A stretch of 64,000 bases of DNA, from the NCBI GenBank assembly GCA_017935145.1, contig JAGBIE010000012.1, positions 1 to 64,000 on the forward strand. The letters run 5' to 3'. Position 1 is the stretch's first letter; every line of letters begins with the position of its first letter. The DNA is from Oscillospiraceae bacterium. Lineage in GTDB: Bacteria > Bacillota > Clostridia > Oscillospirales > Oscillospiraceae. The notes under the pieces are model-generated. The model searched no databases. It saw only the letters and a list, made by a program, of their open reading frames with translations, and had not been told where the DNA came from. Of this stretch, positions 25,684 through 34,599 are shown piece by piece. The translations under genes and the position numbers were made by a program.

Positions 25684-27840
25684 ATGGAAAACATTGTTAC
25701 TTTACTGGCCCAAGAACTGGGGCAAAAAGAAGAATATGTGCAAAATGTGGTCACACTTTTAGATGAAGGCAACACCATCCCCTTTATTGCCCGCTACCGT
25801 AAGGAACAGCACGGCGCTATGGATGACACGGCGCTGCGCACCTTGGAGGAGCGGCTGCAATATCTACGAAACCTGCAAAAGCGTCGGGAAGAAGTGATTT
25901 CTTCCATCACCGAGCAGGGTAAGATGACAGAGGAACTGGCTAAGGCCATTCAAAACGCCGCCACCTTGGCAGAGGTGGAAGACCTCTACCGCCCCTACAA
26001 ACAAAAACGGCGCACACGCGCCTCCGTTGCCAAGGAAAAGGGCTTAGAGCCTTTGGCAGATATTCTGTGGGCGCAGGAAAAGGACAGCCCTGCTCCCCTT
26101 ACATTGGCAGAAGATTATGTAAACCCCGAGTTAGGCGTGGAAACGGCAGAAGATGCCCTTGCTGGCGCTAAGGATATCATCGCAGAGCGGGTGTCTGACA
26201 ATGCTGATGCTCGCAAGCAACTGCGCGCTATTTTCCTGCGCAGTGGTGCTTTAAAGGTGACGGCCAACACAGAAGAGGATACGGTCTACCGCCTGTATTA
26301 TGATTTTGAGGGTGCACTTTCCCGCCTCCATGGCCATCAGATTTTGGCCATCAATCGCGGGGAAAAGGAAGAGATTTTGAAGGTCTCTGCCATTGTAGCA
26401 GACACCGCTATGCTTCCCCCTTTGGTGCGGATGTTTGTGATTCCCGGTCGGCCTACCTCCCTTGCGGTGCGAGAGGCGGTGGAGGATGCTTATGGGCGTT
26501 TGATTTACCCCTCTTTGGAGCGTGAAATGCGCGCCACCCTTACGGCATCTGCCAACGAAGGCGCAATCCACAACTTTGCGCTGAATCTCCGTCCTCTGCT
26601 CATGCAACCGCCTGTCAAGGGGCATGTGACTTTGGGCTATGACCCCGGTTACCGCAACGGCTGTAAACTGGCAGTGGTGGATGGCACGGGCAAGGTGCTG
26701 GACACGGCGGTGATTTATCCCACCCAACCCTTCAACAAGGTGGCAGAAGCCAAAGCAACGCTATCCCGTCTTATCCGCAAGCACGGCATCAGCCACATTG
26801 CCATCGGCAATGGCACTGCATCCCGCGAATCGGAAAAGTTGGTGGCAGAACTGCTGAGAGAGTTCCCCAAAGTCAGTTACTGCATTGTGAACGAAGCTGG
26901 TGCGTCCGTCTATTCCGCCTCCAAACTGGCAGCGGAAGAATTCCCCGAATACGATGTAAATCTGCGCTCTGCGGTATCCATCGCACGGCGTTTGCAGGAC
27001 CCCTTGGCAGAACTGGTGAAAATCGAGCCCAAGGCCATTGGTGTGGGTCAATATCAGCACGATATGCCTCAAACCCAGTTGGAGGAGTCCCTCTCGGGCG
27101 TGGTGGAAGATTGCGTCAACGCAGTGGGTGCAGATGTAAACACGGCATCGGCAGCGCTGCTGACCTATATTGCGGGTCTCAACAAGACTACCGCCAAGAA
27201 CATTGTGGCGTATCGCGAGGAGAATGGCATTTTCCACAAGCGGAGCGAACTGAAAAATGTGCCCAAACTGGGCGCAAAGGCCTTTGAACAGTGTGCCGGT
27301 TTCTTGCGTGTGCCCGAAAGCGCTGACCCCTTGGATCGCACGGGTGTACACCCTGAAAGTTACAAGGCGGCAAAAACTCTCCTGAGCCACTGCGGTTTCT
27401 CCCTTGCCGATGTCGGCACGGAAAAGATTAGCAAACTCAGTGATGCCATCACCGATGAGACGGCTGTAGCGGAAGCCTGTGGTGTGGGTGTGCCCACCCT
27501 GCGGGATATGGTGAAGGAACTGGTCAAGCCCGGTCGTGACCCCCGTGACGAACTGCCCCCTCCCCTTTTGCGGACGGATGTCATGGAGATTAGCGATTTA
27601 AAGCCTGGCATGATTCTCACAGGCACTGTGCGAAATGTCATTGACTTTGGCGCATTTGTGGATATTGGCGTACATCAGGACGGACTGGTACACACCTCGC
27701 AAATTGCCGACCGCTTTATTAAGCACCCCTCTGAGGTGTTGAGTGTTGGAGATGTGGTCAAAGTGATGGTGCTGGACGTGGAAGAAAAGCGCAAGCGCAT
27801 TTCCCTTTCCATCAAACAGGCCAAAGGAAAAGAAGGATAA
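25684..27840 (+). CDS. tex: Tex family S1 RNA-binding protein
   Basis: The 718-residue transcription accessory protein has the Tex N-terminal helices (EEGNTIPFIARYRKEQHGAMDD), the YqgF/RNase H-like core (LGYDPGYRNGCKLAVVDGTGKVLD), helix-hairpin-helix repeats (NKTTAKNIVAYREENG), and a C-terminal S1 domain (LKPGMILTGTVRNVIDFGAFVDIGVHQDGL). It binds nucleic acids and associates with transcription; the detailed role is unclear. The length is normal. It is a single-gene unit with its own promoter and terminator. Confidence 0.96.
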   Translation: MENIVTLLAQELGQKEEYVQNVVTLLDEGNTIPFIARYRKEQHGAMDDTALRTLEERLQYLRNLQKRREEVISSITEQGKMTEELAKAIQNAATLAEVEDLYRPYKQKRRTRASVAKEKGLEPLADILWAQEKDSPAPLTLAEDYVNPELGVETAEDALAGAKDIIAERVSDNADARKQLRAIFLRSGALKVTANTEEDTVYRLYYDFEGALSRLHGHQILAINRGEKEEILKVSAIVADTAMLPPLVRMFVIPGRPTSLAVREAVEDAYGRLIYPSLEREMRATLTASANEGAIHNFALNLRPLLMQPPVKGHVTLGYDPGYRNGCKLAVVDGTGKVLDTAVIYPTQPFNKVAEAKATLSRLIRKHGISHIAIGNGTASRESEKLVAELLREFPKVSYCIVNEAGASVYSASKLAAEEFPEYDVNLRSAVSIARRLQDPLAELVKIEPKAIGVGQYQHDMPQTQLEESLSGVVEDCVNAVGADVNTASAALLTYIAGLNKTTAKNIVAYREENGIFHKRSELKNVPKLGAKAFEQCAGFLRVPESADPLDRTGVHPESYKAAKTLLSHCGFSLADVGTEKISKLSDAITDETAVAEACGVGVPTLRDMVKELVKPGRDPRDELPPPLLRTDVMEISDLKPGMILTGTVRNVIDFGAFVDIGVHQDGLVHTSQIADRFIKHPSEVLSVGDVVKVMVLDVEEKRKRISLSIKQAKGKEG

Positions 27841-27841
27841 G

Positions 27842-27880
27842 AAAAAGGATGCTATCTGGTAGATAGCATCCTTTTTATTG
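27842..27880. terminator. Terminator between tex and the DUF6472-like gene
   Basis: A 16-bp stem (27842-27857 with 27861-27876, loop GGT), A-rich on one flank and T-rich on the other. Confidence 0.92.
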
Positions 27881-28039
27881 CTTTCGGGCCAAGTAATAGT
27901 CGTCCCCTTGGCGATAATAGGGGCATTGAGTGCCGTGTTGCATCATGCGGGAGAAGTCATCTTCATCAATATCCACAAGGCAGATATAAGTATCCCACTC
28001 TTCGTCATAATCGTAATAATAGCAGGTTTCACAGTCCAC
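27875..28039 (-). CDS. Small Cys-containing protein, DUF6472-like
   Basis: The 54-residue acidic protein reads M-DCETCYYYDYDEEWDTY, then CLVDIDEDDFSRMM and CPYYRQGDDYYLARKQ. Four conserved-looking cysteines suggest a metal knuckle. The GTG at 28039 is chosen: AAAGGGGG lies about 8 bp upstream, and a good promoter (28068-28096) covers the upstream ATGATG, so those ATGs would not be in the transcript. The family name is from memory; function unknown. Confidence 0.68.
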   Translation of the reverse strand: MDCETCYYYDYDEEWDTYICLVDIDEDDFSRMMQHGTQCPYYRQGDDYYLARKQ

Positions 28040-28067
28040 GAATTGCGCCCCCTTTTTGGTTTTTTTC

Positions 28068-28096
28068 ATCATAGCACGGAGTGAAATTTTTTTCAA
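28068..28096 (-). promoter_or_regulatory. Promoter for the DUF6472-like gene
   Basis: On the minus strand TTGAAA (28091-28096), 17 bp ending TGC, and TATGAT (28068-28073). Confidence 0.65.
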
Positions 28097-28125
28097 GATT
28101 TCTGCCATTTGGGAGGGATTTTTGT

Positions 28126-28154
28126 TTGACAATTCTTTGCTGTGGTGATACAAT
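28126..28154 (+). promoter_or_regulatory. Promoter for the aromatic amino-acid operon
   Basis: A consensus TTGACA (28126-28131), 17 bp and TACAAT (28149-28154). Predicted start is about 28161, giving a leader of about 195 nt. Confidence 0.85.
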
Positions 28155-28181
28155 AAAGCAAACCTTCAGGGAGGTCATGTT

Positions 28182-28265
28182 GTGAAGTTGTTTGCAGCTA
28201 TGTTTGAAACCTATCGCTACTATTACTTTTTTAACAAGAGTAATAGCGATTTGTGCTGCAAATAA
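28182..28265 (+). CDS. Aromatic amino-acid operon leader peptide
   Basis: A GTG-started 27-residue reading frame follows AGGGAGG (28168-28174) by 7 bp. Codons 11-17 are Tyr-Arg-Tyr-Tyr-Tyr-Phe-Phe (28212-28232), and two more Phe codons precede them (28191, 28203). There are no Trp codons. The Tyr/Phe codons lie on the first arm of a leader hairpin, and the stop codon lies just past its second arm. This is the architecture of pheA- or trp-type leader peptides and suggests Tyr- and Phe-sensitive attenuation. It resembles no protein domain; its role is as a regulatory peptide. Confidence 0.85.
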   Translation: MKLFAAMFETYRYYYFFNKSNSDLCCK

Positions 28266-28340
28266 ACAGAACATAACCCCCTTTGGATTCTGTTTTGGAA
28301 CGTCGCACAGTCGCTGACTGGTGCGGCGTATTTTCTTTTT
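28213..28340 (+). promoter_or_regulatory. Ribosome-mediated transcription attenuator
   Basis: Three competing structures are visible. 1:2 is CTATTACT (28220-28227) with AGTAATAG (28239-28246), extended by ATCG (28213-28216) with CGAT (28247-28250). 2:3 is AGCGATTTGTGC (28245-28256) with GCACAGTCGCT (28305-28315), one bulge and one wobble. 3:4 is the terminator. Stalling at the Tyr codons would mask arm 1, free arm 2 to pair with arm 3 and prevent termination. A small hairpin (28265-28271 with 28288-28294) brings arms 2 and 3 together. The pairing was done by eye. Confidence 0.82.
28300..28340 (+). terminator. Attenuator terminator (3:4 hairpin)
   Basis: 28300-28312 pairs with 28316-28329 (one bulged G at 28320, loop GCT), followed by ATTTTCTTTTT at 28330-28340. 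It ends 2 bp before the aroF SD. Confidence 0.9.
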
Positions 28341-28355
28341 GCAAGGAGAATTGTT

Positions 28356-29360
28356 ATGATTGCGATTTTGAAGCCCAACACCTCCATGGAACAGCAGGAA
28401 CATTTGATCCACTGGCTGAAGAGTCAGGGTCTGATGGTGCATATTTCCCACGGGGATAAATATACCGTTTTGGGTCTTGTGGGCGACACCTCCCACATTG
28501 ATGTGGAACTGCTCCAAAGTTTGGATATTGTGGACTCCGTGAAACGGGTTTCTGAGCCCTTTAAACAGTGTAACCGCAAGTTCCATCCCGATGATATGGT
28601 CATCCAGGTGGGCGACGCAAAAATCGGCGGTGGCAATTTCGCCATGATCGCCGGTCCTTGTTCCGTGGAGAACCATGACCAAATCGTGGAGGTGGCGCAG
28701 GCCGTAAAGTTTGCAGGGGCGGATATGCTTCGTGGTGGCGCATTTAAGCCCAGAACTTCTCCTTACGATTTCCAAGGACTGAAAGCAGAGGGCTTGGAAC
28801 TGCTGTTGGAAGCCAAGAAGATTACTGGTCTTCCCATCGTTTCCGAAATTATGAATGTGAATCACTTGGATTTGTTTGAGCATGTGGATGTGATTCAGGT
28901 TGGCGCAAGAAACTGTCAAAACTTTGACCTTTTGCGGGAATTGGGTCGCACCAATAAGGCGATCCTCATTAAGCGCGGTATGGCAAACACCCTGAAAGAA
29001 CTCCTTATGAGCGCGGAATATGTTATGGCAGGTGGTAACGAAAATGTTATCCTCTGCGAGCGTGGCATCCGCACCTTTGAGACCTATACCCGTAACACTT
29101 TGGACCTTTCCTCGGTTTCTGTGCTCCATGAACTGACCCACCTGCCCGTGGTGGTTGACCCCAGCCACGCTACTGGTGTTGCCCGTTATGTGCGTCCCAT
29201 GGCATTGGCCGCAGCTGCAGCCGGTGCAGATGGTCTTATGATTGAAGTGCACAATGACCCCATCCACGCCAAGTGCGATGGCGCGCAGAGTTTGAAGCCT
29301 GCAGAATTCCACGAGTTGGCACAGGCCGTACGCCGTGTGCGGGAGGCGATTGCACAATGA
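28356..29360 (+). CDS. aroF: 3-Deoxy-7-phosphoheptulonate (DAHP) synthase, type I beta
   Basis: The 334-residue enzyme condenses PEP and erythrose 4-phosphate, the committed step of the pathway. Residues 1 to about 70 are a ferredoxin-like regulatory domain as in the Thermotoga enzyme (MIAILKPN, then [13 protein letters not shown]). The catalytic barrel has [41 protein letters not shown] and [15 protein letters not shown] precedes ATG 28356. It is first in the attenuated operon and overlaps tyrA by 4 bp. The regulatory domain implies additional feedback by Tyr or Phe. Confidence 0.96.
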   Translation: MIAILKPNTSMEQQEHLIHWLKSQGLMVHISHGDKYTVLGLVGDTSHIDVELLQSLDIVDSVKRVSEPFKQCNRKFHPDDMVIQVGDAKIGGGNFAMIAGPCSVENHDQIVEVAQAVKFAGADMLRGGAFKPRTSPYDFQGLKAEGLELLLEAKKITGLPIVSEIMNVNHLDLFEHVDVIQVGARNCQNFDLLRELGRTNKAILIKRGMANTLKELLMSAEYVMAGGNENVILCERGIRTFETYTRNTLDLSSVSVLHELTHLPVVVDPSHATGVARYVRPMALAAAAAGADGLMIEVHNDPIHAKCDGAQSLKPAEFHELAQAVRRVREAIAQ

Positions 29361-30187
29361 CAGTTGGCATTGTTGGTTTGGGTCTCATTGGTGGCAGTTT
29401 TGCCAAGGCATACCATGCCGCCGGCTGGAATGTATACGCCTTGGATATTAACCGCACCATGTTGGATTTTGCCATGCTGGCTGGGGCTGTAGATGATGAG
29501 CTAACCGTTGGAAATCTATCCCTTTGCGATTTGCTTCTTATCACTACTTACCCACAAGCGGCAGCGGAATACCTAAAAGAACAAGCGCCAAACATCGCAA
29601 AACACACTGTGGTGATTGACTGCTTGGGCACGAAGAAGAAAATCTGCGAATTGGGTTTTTCCCTCGCCAAGAAATATGGCTTTTTGTATGTGGGCGGGCA
29701 TCCCATGGCAGGTACGCACAACTCGGGCTTCAAGTATGCCAAGGAAAATCTCTTCCGTGGCGCGCCCATGGTGTTGGTGCCTCCCGAATTTGACAGCATG
29801 GACATGCTGGATGACCTAAAAACCCTGTTAGAACCCGCTGGTTTCGGCTCATTTTCCGTCACTACGGCAGAAGAGCACGATAGAATCATCGGTTTTACCT
29901 CCCAAATGCCCCACATTCTCTCTAACGCCTTTATTAAAAGCCCCACCGCCCAAGGACACAAGGGCTTTTCCGCAGGCAGTTACAAAGACTTGACCCGCGT
30001 GGCGTGGTTGAATCCCTCCATGTGGGCGGAACTGTTCTTGGAGAATCGGGAAAATCTCTTGGACGAATTGGATTTTTACATTGCGTCCCTGCAATCCTAT
30101 CGGGATGCCATTTATAAGCAGGATGAAGAAACCTTGTGCGCTCTTTTGGATGAGGGTCGCAAGCGGAAGAAGGAAATTGACGGATGA
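29357..30187 (+). CDS. tyrA: Prephenate dehydrogenase
   Basis: The 276-residue enzyme oxidatively decarboxylates prephenate to 4-hydroxyphenylpyruvate for tyrosine. Visible are GIVGLGLIGGSFAKAYHAAG at the N-terminus and HPMAGTHNSGFKYA around the catalytic His. No chorismate mutase or ACT domain is fused. ATG 29357 overlaps the aroF stop (ATGA); the longer frame inside aroF is rejected. It overlaps aroB by 4 bp. Confidence 0.95.
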   Translation: MTVGIVGLGLIGGSFAKAYHAAGWNVYALDINRTMLDFAMLAGAVDDELTVGNLSLCDLLLITTYPQAAAEYLKEQAPNIAKHTVVIDCLGTKKKICELGFSLAKKYGFLYVGGHPMAGTHNSGFKYAKENLFRGAPMVLVPPEFDSMDMLDDLKTLLEPAGFGSFSVTTAEEHDRIIGFTSQMPHILSNAFIKSPTAQGHKGFSAGSYKDLTRVAWLNPSMWAELFLENRENLLDELDFYIASLQSYRDAIYKQDEETLCALLDEGRKRKKEIDG

Positions 30188-31236
30188 AAACGATTACAGT
30201 CAACGCCTCCAAAACCTACGATGTTGTCATAGGAAACGGCATTTTACCCGAAATCGGTAGCCGATGCCGTGAACTTTCTGCGGCCAAAACCGTAGCGCTC
30301 ATTAGTGACAGCAATGTAGCGCCCCTCTATGCCAAAAATGTAGAAGACTCTCTCACGGGAGCAGGATTCCGCGTGGTATCCTTTGTGTTTCCTGCAGGGG
30401 AACAGTCGAAAAATGCAGACGTGTATCTGCAGATTTTGGCGTTTTTGGCGGAAAACCAGTTAGGTCGCAAGGACCTGATTGTGGCGCTGGGTGGCGGAGT
30501 GTGTGGCGATATGGCGGGCTTTGCCGCGGCCACATATCTTAGAGGCATTGACTTTGTGCAAGTACCCACTTCCCTACTGGCCATGGTGGACTCCTCTGTG
30601 GGTGGCAAGACTGCCATTGACCTGCCCCAAGGGAAGAATTTAGTGGGTGCATTCCATCAGCCCATTTTGGTGCTGTGCGATATGGCACTTTTAGAGACTT
30701 TACCCCAAGAGAATTTCTTGGATGGCTGTGGTGAAATTGTCAAATACGGCGTATTGGGCGACCGCAACTTATTGAAACTCCTCACGGAAACAAAAATTTG
30801 CTTCCCCCGCGAAGATGTCATTGCCCGTTGTGTGGAGATGAAACGGGATGTGGTCAATGCCGATGAATTTGAAGGCGGTCTGCGTATGCTACTAAACCTA
30901 GGACACACCTTGGGTCATGCTGTGGAAAAGTGCAGTCATTTTTCATTGAGCCATGGCGCATGTGTTGCCATCGGTTTGGCAGTGGTCACCCGAGGTGCAG
31001 TGAAAAAGGGCTACTGTTCTGCCGAGGATGGCAAAGCAATTCTCTCTGCCATCTCCGCCCTGGGTCTGCCCAGTGAAACGGCAATCGGTATGGATGATTT
31101 GATGGATTCCATGCTCAATGACAAGAAACGCACCAGCGGTAGCATCACCTGCGTTGTGCCTTACGGCATTGGTGATTGTCGCCGAGAAACTATGACACTT
31201 ATGGAAGTTCGTAACTTCATGGAAGCAGGAATGTAA
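30184..31236 (+). CDS. aroB: 3-Dehydroquinate synthase
   Basis: The 350-residue NAD- and metal-dependent enzyme converts DAHP to 3-dehydroquinate. Visible are VALGGGVCGDMAGFAAATYLRG, VPTSLLAMVDSSVGGKTAID and the metal-binding NLGHTLGHAVEK. The start overlaps tyrA as ATGA. Length is normal. Confidence 0.97.
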   Translation: MKTITVNASKTYDVVIGNGILPEIGSRCRELSAAKTVALISDSNVAPLYAKNVEDSLTGAGFRVVSFVFPAGEQSKNADVYLQILAFLAENQLGRKDLIVALGGGVCGDMAGFAAATYLRGIDFVQVPTSLLAMVDSSVGGKTAIDLPQGKNLVGAFHQPILVLCDMALLETLPQENFLDGCGEIVKYGVLGDRNLLKLLTETKICFPREDVIARCVEMKRDVVNADEFEGGLRMLLNLGHTLGHAVEKCSHFSLSHGACVAIGLAVVTRGAVKKGYCSAEDGKAILSAISALGLPSETAIGMDDLMDSMLNDKKRTSGSITCVVPYGIGDCRRETMTLMEVRNFMEAGM

Positions 31237-31237
31237 C

Positions 31238-32446
31238 ATGGACATTCGCATTACCCCCTCCCCCCTTTGTGGCGAAATTGAGGCGATTTCTTCCAAATCT
31301 CATGCCCATCGGCTGCTGATTTGCGCCGCGTTGGCAAAAGAAGAAACCATCATCCGTTGCAGTCACCGGAATCGTGATATGAAAGCAACGGTGGCGTGCC
31401 TCAATGCCATGGGAAGCACAATTACATATAAAAACGGAGCATTTTTGGTAAAACCCATGGGTGCTTTCTCCAAGGAAAAACTCCTTTGCGGAGAAAGTGG
31501 CTCTAGCCTGCGGTTTTTGCTCCCTGTAGTCTGCGCGTTGGGGCTGGATGCGACTTTCCAATTAGAAGGGCGCTTGCCCGATAGACCCATGGAGCCCCTT
31601 TGGTCGGAACTTGTGCGCGGTGGCGCAATTTTGGAAAAGCCATCCCGTGAAGAAATCTCTGTGAGTGGAAAACTAAACTGCAAGGAGTTTACCATCGCGG
31701 CAGATGTGTCCTCTCAATACATCTCGGGTCTGCTCTTTGCCTTGCCCTTGTTGGGTGGTGGGCAAATTCACCTGACGGGTACAGTGGAATCCCGCGGGTA
31801 CATTACCATGACCCAAGATGCTCTATCTGCCTTTGGTGTGGAGAGCATTTGGGAGGGTGATACCATCAAAGTGCAAGGGATCTATCGTTCTCCCAAGGAG
31901 CTCACTGTGGAGGGCGATTGGTCTAATGCCGCATTTTGGCTAGCAGCGGACGCGCTGTCCGCGGAGAAAATCAGTTGCACAGGTCTGAATTTCAATTCCT
32001 CCCAAGGAGACAAGGCAGTTGTCACTGCCATAGAGGATATTTCCCGCGGGAATGCCGTGGTAGATGCCAGTCAAATTCCCGATTTAGTGCCGATTTTGGC
32101 AGTAGTTGCGGCATTGAGCGAGGGTAAAACTCAGTTTGTAAATGCTTCCCGCTTACGACTAAAGGAAAGCGACCGCTTGGAAGCCGTGGAGCAGATGCTC
32201 ACGGAATTGGGTGGCGATGTGAAACAAACCGCCGATGGACTCATCGTTCATGGAAAGCCTATGCTTTCAGGCGGTGTAACCCACAGCAGAAATGACCACC
32301 GCATCGCCATGAGTGCAGCCATCGCATCCCTGAGATGTGAGCATACGGTCACGGTGCAGGATGCGGAGGCTGTAGAGAAATCCTACCCTGATTTTTGGAA
32401 CGATTTTGCCCGTTTGGGTGGCAAATTGGAGGAGGTAACACCATGA
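31238..32446 (+). CDS. aroA: 5-Enolpyruvylshikimate-3-phosphate synthase
   Basis: The 402-residue enzyme joins shikimate 3-phosphate with PEP. Visible are SKSHAHRLLICAAL with the active-site Lys, LLCGESGSSLRFLLPV, RLPDRPMEPL and ESDRLEAVEQMLTELGGDV. Glyphosate sensitivity class was not determined. It is followed by aroC with a 4-bp overlap. Confidence 0.97.
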   Translation: MDIRITPSPLCGEIEAISSKSHAHRLLICAALAKEETIIRCSHRNRDMKATVACLNAMGSTITYKNGAFLVKPMGAFSKEKLLCGESGSSLRFLLPVVCALGLDATFQLEGRLPDRPMEPLWSELVRGGAILEKPSREEISVSGKLNCKEFTIAADVSSQYISGLLFALPLLGGGQIHLTGTVESRGYITMTQDALSAFGVESIWEGDTIKVQGIYRSPKELTVEGDWSNAAFWLAADALSAEKISCTGLNFNSSQGDKAVVTAIEDISRGNAVVDASQIPDLVPILAVVAALSEGKTQFVNASRLRLKESDRLEAVEQMLTELGGDVKQTADGLIVHGKPMLSGGVTHSRNDHRIAMSAAIASLRCEHTVTVQDAEAVEKSYPDFWNDFARLGGKLEEVTP

Positions 32447-33447
32447 GCAACAGCATTGGAGAGCGTTTTCGCTTGACCATTTTTGGACAATCCCACGCAC
32501 CTGCCATTGGTGTGACCATGGAGGGTCTGCCTGCGGGAATCCAAATTGACATGGAAAAACTCAAGGAATTTCTTCGCCGCCGTGCACCTGGACAGGATGC
32601 CTACTCCACCAGCCGTAAAGAGGCAGATGAGCCGGTATTTTTATCGGGTCTTAAGGATGGGGTCACCTGTGGCTGTCCTGTAACAGCGGTGATTTACAAC
32701 ACCAACACCCGCTCCGTTGACTATGAAAACTTAAAGGACACGCCTCGTCCCGGTCACGCTGACTATGCCGCTATGGTAAAATATGGCGATGCCCGCGACT
32801 ATGCCGGTGGCGGACAGTTTTCCGGCAGAATGACCGCTCCCCTGTGCATCGCTGGTGGCATTTGCCTGCAAATTTTGGAGGGCATGGGCATTTCTGTAAC
32901 TGCCGAGGCAGAGCGCATCGGTGGCGAGACAGAAAAAGAGAAAATGCTCCAAAAAATTACAGATGCCAAGGCGAATGGTGATTCTGTGGGCGGTGTGATT
33001 TCCTGCCGTGTGGATGGTTTGCCTGCAGGTTTGGGCGATGGCATGTTTGATGGCATGGAGAACCGCATTTCCCGCGCGGTGTTTGGCATTCCCGCGGTAA
33101 AGGGCATTGAATTCGGCTCTGGCTTTGGAGGTAGTGAACTCCTTGGCAGTGAGAATAACGATGGTTTTTACCTAGATGAATCGGGTAACGTTTATACCAA
33201 AACCAACAACCACGGCGGTATTTTGGGTGGCATTACCACTGGCATGCCCTTAACATTCCGCATTGCCATGAAGCCCACGCCGTCTATCGCCAAGGAGCAA
33301 GACAGTGTAAACATGGCACTGAAAAAAGAAGTGAAATTGCAGGTGCAAGGTCGCCATGACCCCTGCATTGTTTTAAGGGCTCTGCCCTGTGTGGAAGCGG
33401 CGGCTGCCGTTGCCATTTATGACGCCATTTTAGAATGTGGCAAATAA
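32443..33447 (+). CDS. aroC: Chorismate synthase
   Basis: The 334-residue FMN-dependent lyase makes chorismate. Visible are GERFRLTIFGQSHAPAIG, RRAPGQDAYSTSRKEADEP, TPRPGHADYAAMVKYG, the FSGRMTAP loop and RHDPCIVLRALPCVEAAAA. ATG 32443 overlaps the aroA stop. It is slightly shorter than average but all core motifs are present. Confidence 0.97.
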   Translation: MSNSIGERFRLTIFGQSHAPAIGVTMEGLPAGIQIDMEKLKEFLRRRAPGQDAYSTSRKEADEPVFLSGLKDGVTCGCPVTAVIYNTNTRSVDYENLKDTPRPGHADYAAMVKYGDARDYAGGGQFSGRMTAPLCIAGGICLQILEGMGISVTAEAERIGGETEKEKMLQKITDAKANGDSVGGVISCRVDGLPAGLGDGMFDGMENRISRAVFGIPAVKGIEFGSGFGGSELLGSENNDGFYLDESGNVYTKTNNHGGILGGITTGMPLTFRIAMKPTPSIAKEQDSVNMALKKEVKLQVQGRHDPCIVLRALPCVEAAAAVAIYDAILECGK

Positions 33448-33459
33448 GGAGAGAACACC

Positions 33460-34599
33460 ATGGATTTACAAGAACTGCGGCAGGAAATTGACCGCACTGA
33501 TGACGAAATTATCCGATTGGTAACCCAACGGATGGACATTTCGCACAAAATTGCAGAATATAAGAAAGAAAACGGCATGGCCGTGTTCCATGCTGGCAGA
33601 GAACGGGAAAAACTGGCGGATGTAGCAGCCAAAAGCCGTGAAGATGTGCGGGAATACATGCAGGTGCTCTACAATCTGATATTTGAGCTGAGCCGTAGCC
33701 ACCAAAACCGCATTCTGCGCCCCTCCAACGATGTGGCAGAAGAAGTGCGTTTGGCTATGGAAAACACCCCCAAACTCTTCCCCCAGAACGCAAGTGTTGT
33801 GTGCCAAGGTGTAGAGGGCGCTTACTCCACCATTGCCGCAGAACGGCTGTTCCGCAACCCAAACATCATGTATGTCAACTCCTTTGAGGGGGCATTTTCC
33901 GCCATTGAATCGGGCCTCTGCCAGTATGGCATCCTGCCCATTGAAAACAGCACCGCTGGCTCTGTAAATCAGGTGTATGATCTGATGATTTCCCGCAATT
34001 TCCATATTGTTCGCTCTGTGCGGATTAAAGTGGACCACAATCTTTTGGCGAAACCCGGTGTGGAACTTTCTCAGGTGAAGGAGATTTTCTCTCACGAGCA
34101 GGCAATCCGTCAGTGCGAAGGTTTCCTCAAAAAGATGGGTGTCAAGGTGACCGCCTGCGCCAACACCGCCATGGCCGCCAAGATGGTGGCAGAATCCGAC
34201 CGCACGGATGTGGCTGCCCTCTCTTCTCGCCGTTGCGCGGAACTGTATGGCTTGGTGGCGCTACAGAAGGATGTGCAGGACAATAACAACAATCACACCC
34301 GCTTTATTTGCATTTCTAAGAAAATGGAAATTTATCCCGGTGCGGACAAGACCTCTCTCATGCTCATTACCGCCAACCGCCCCGGCGCCCTTTACAAGGT
34401 GCTGGCAAAGTTCTACGCTTTGGGCATTAGTTTGAGCAAATTGGAGAGCCGTCCACTGCCCGACCGTGATTTTGAGTTTATGTTCTACTTTGATTTGGAG
34501 ACATCCATCTATTCCGATGCCTTCCTTCGGGTCATCTGCGAGTTGGGCGATGCCTGCGAAGAATTTAAGTACTTAGGTAGTTATTCGGAGATTGTGTAA
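33460..34599 (+). CDS. pheA: Bifunctional chorismate mutase/prephenate dehydratase
   Basis: The 379-residue P-protein has an AroQ-type chorismate mutase at about residues 1-85 (LRQEIDRTDDEIIRLVTQRMD), a prephenate dehydratase at about 110-285 (GVEGAYSTIAAERLF, then GILPIENSTAGSVNQVYDLM), and a C-terminal ACT domain with NRPGALYKVLAKF and ESRP, the Phe feedback site. It makes phenylpyruvate and supplies prephenate to tyrA. AAGGAGAG precedes ATG 33460. Its stop overlaps the aroE-aroK start by 1 bp. Confidence 0.96.
   Translation: MDLQELRQEIDRTDDEIIRLVTQRMDISHKIAEYKKENGMAVFHAGREREKLADVAAKSREDVREYMQVLYNLIFELSRSHQNRILRPSNDVAEEVRLAMENTPKLFPQNASVVCQGVEGAYSTIAAERLFRNPNIMYVNSFEGAFSAIESGLCQYGILPIENSTAGSVNQVYDLMISRNFHIVRSVRIKVDHNLLAKPGVELSQVKEIFSHEQAIRQCEGFLKKMGVKVTACANTAMAAKMVAESDRTDVAALSSRRCAELYGLVALQKDVQDNNNNHTRFICISKKMEIYPGADKTSLMLITANRPGALYKVLAKFYALGISLSKLESRPLPDRDFEFMFYFDLETSIYSDAFLRVICELGDACEEFKYLGSYSEIV

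Noticed and set aside
28154-28355. T-box riboswitch upstream of aroF
   Set aside because: There is no AGGGUGGnACCGCG-type antiterminator box and no stem I layout; the leader peptide explains the region better.
28029-29357. 442-codon open frame opposite aroF
   Set aside because: Antisense to aroF and its leader; His-rich shadow composition and no SD. The real minus-strand gene here is the 54-residue one ending at 27875.
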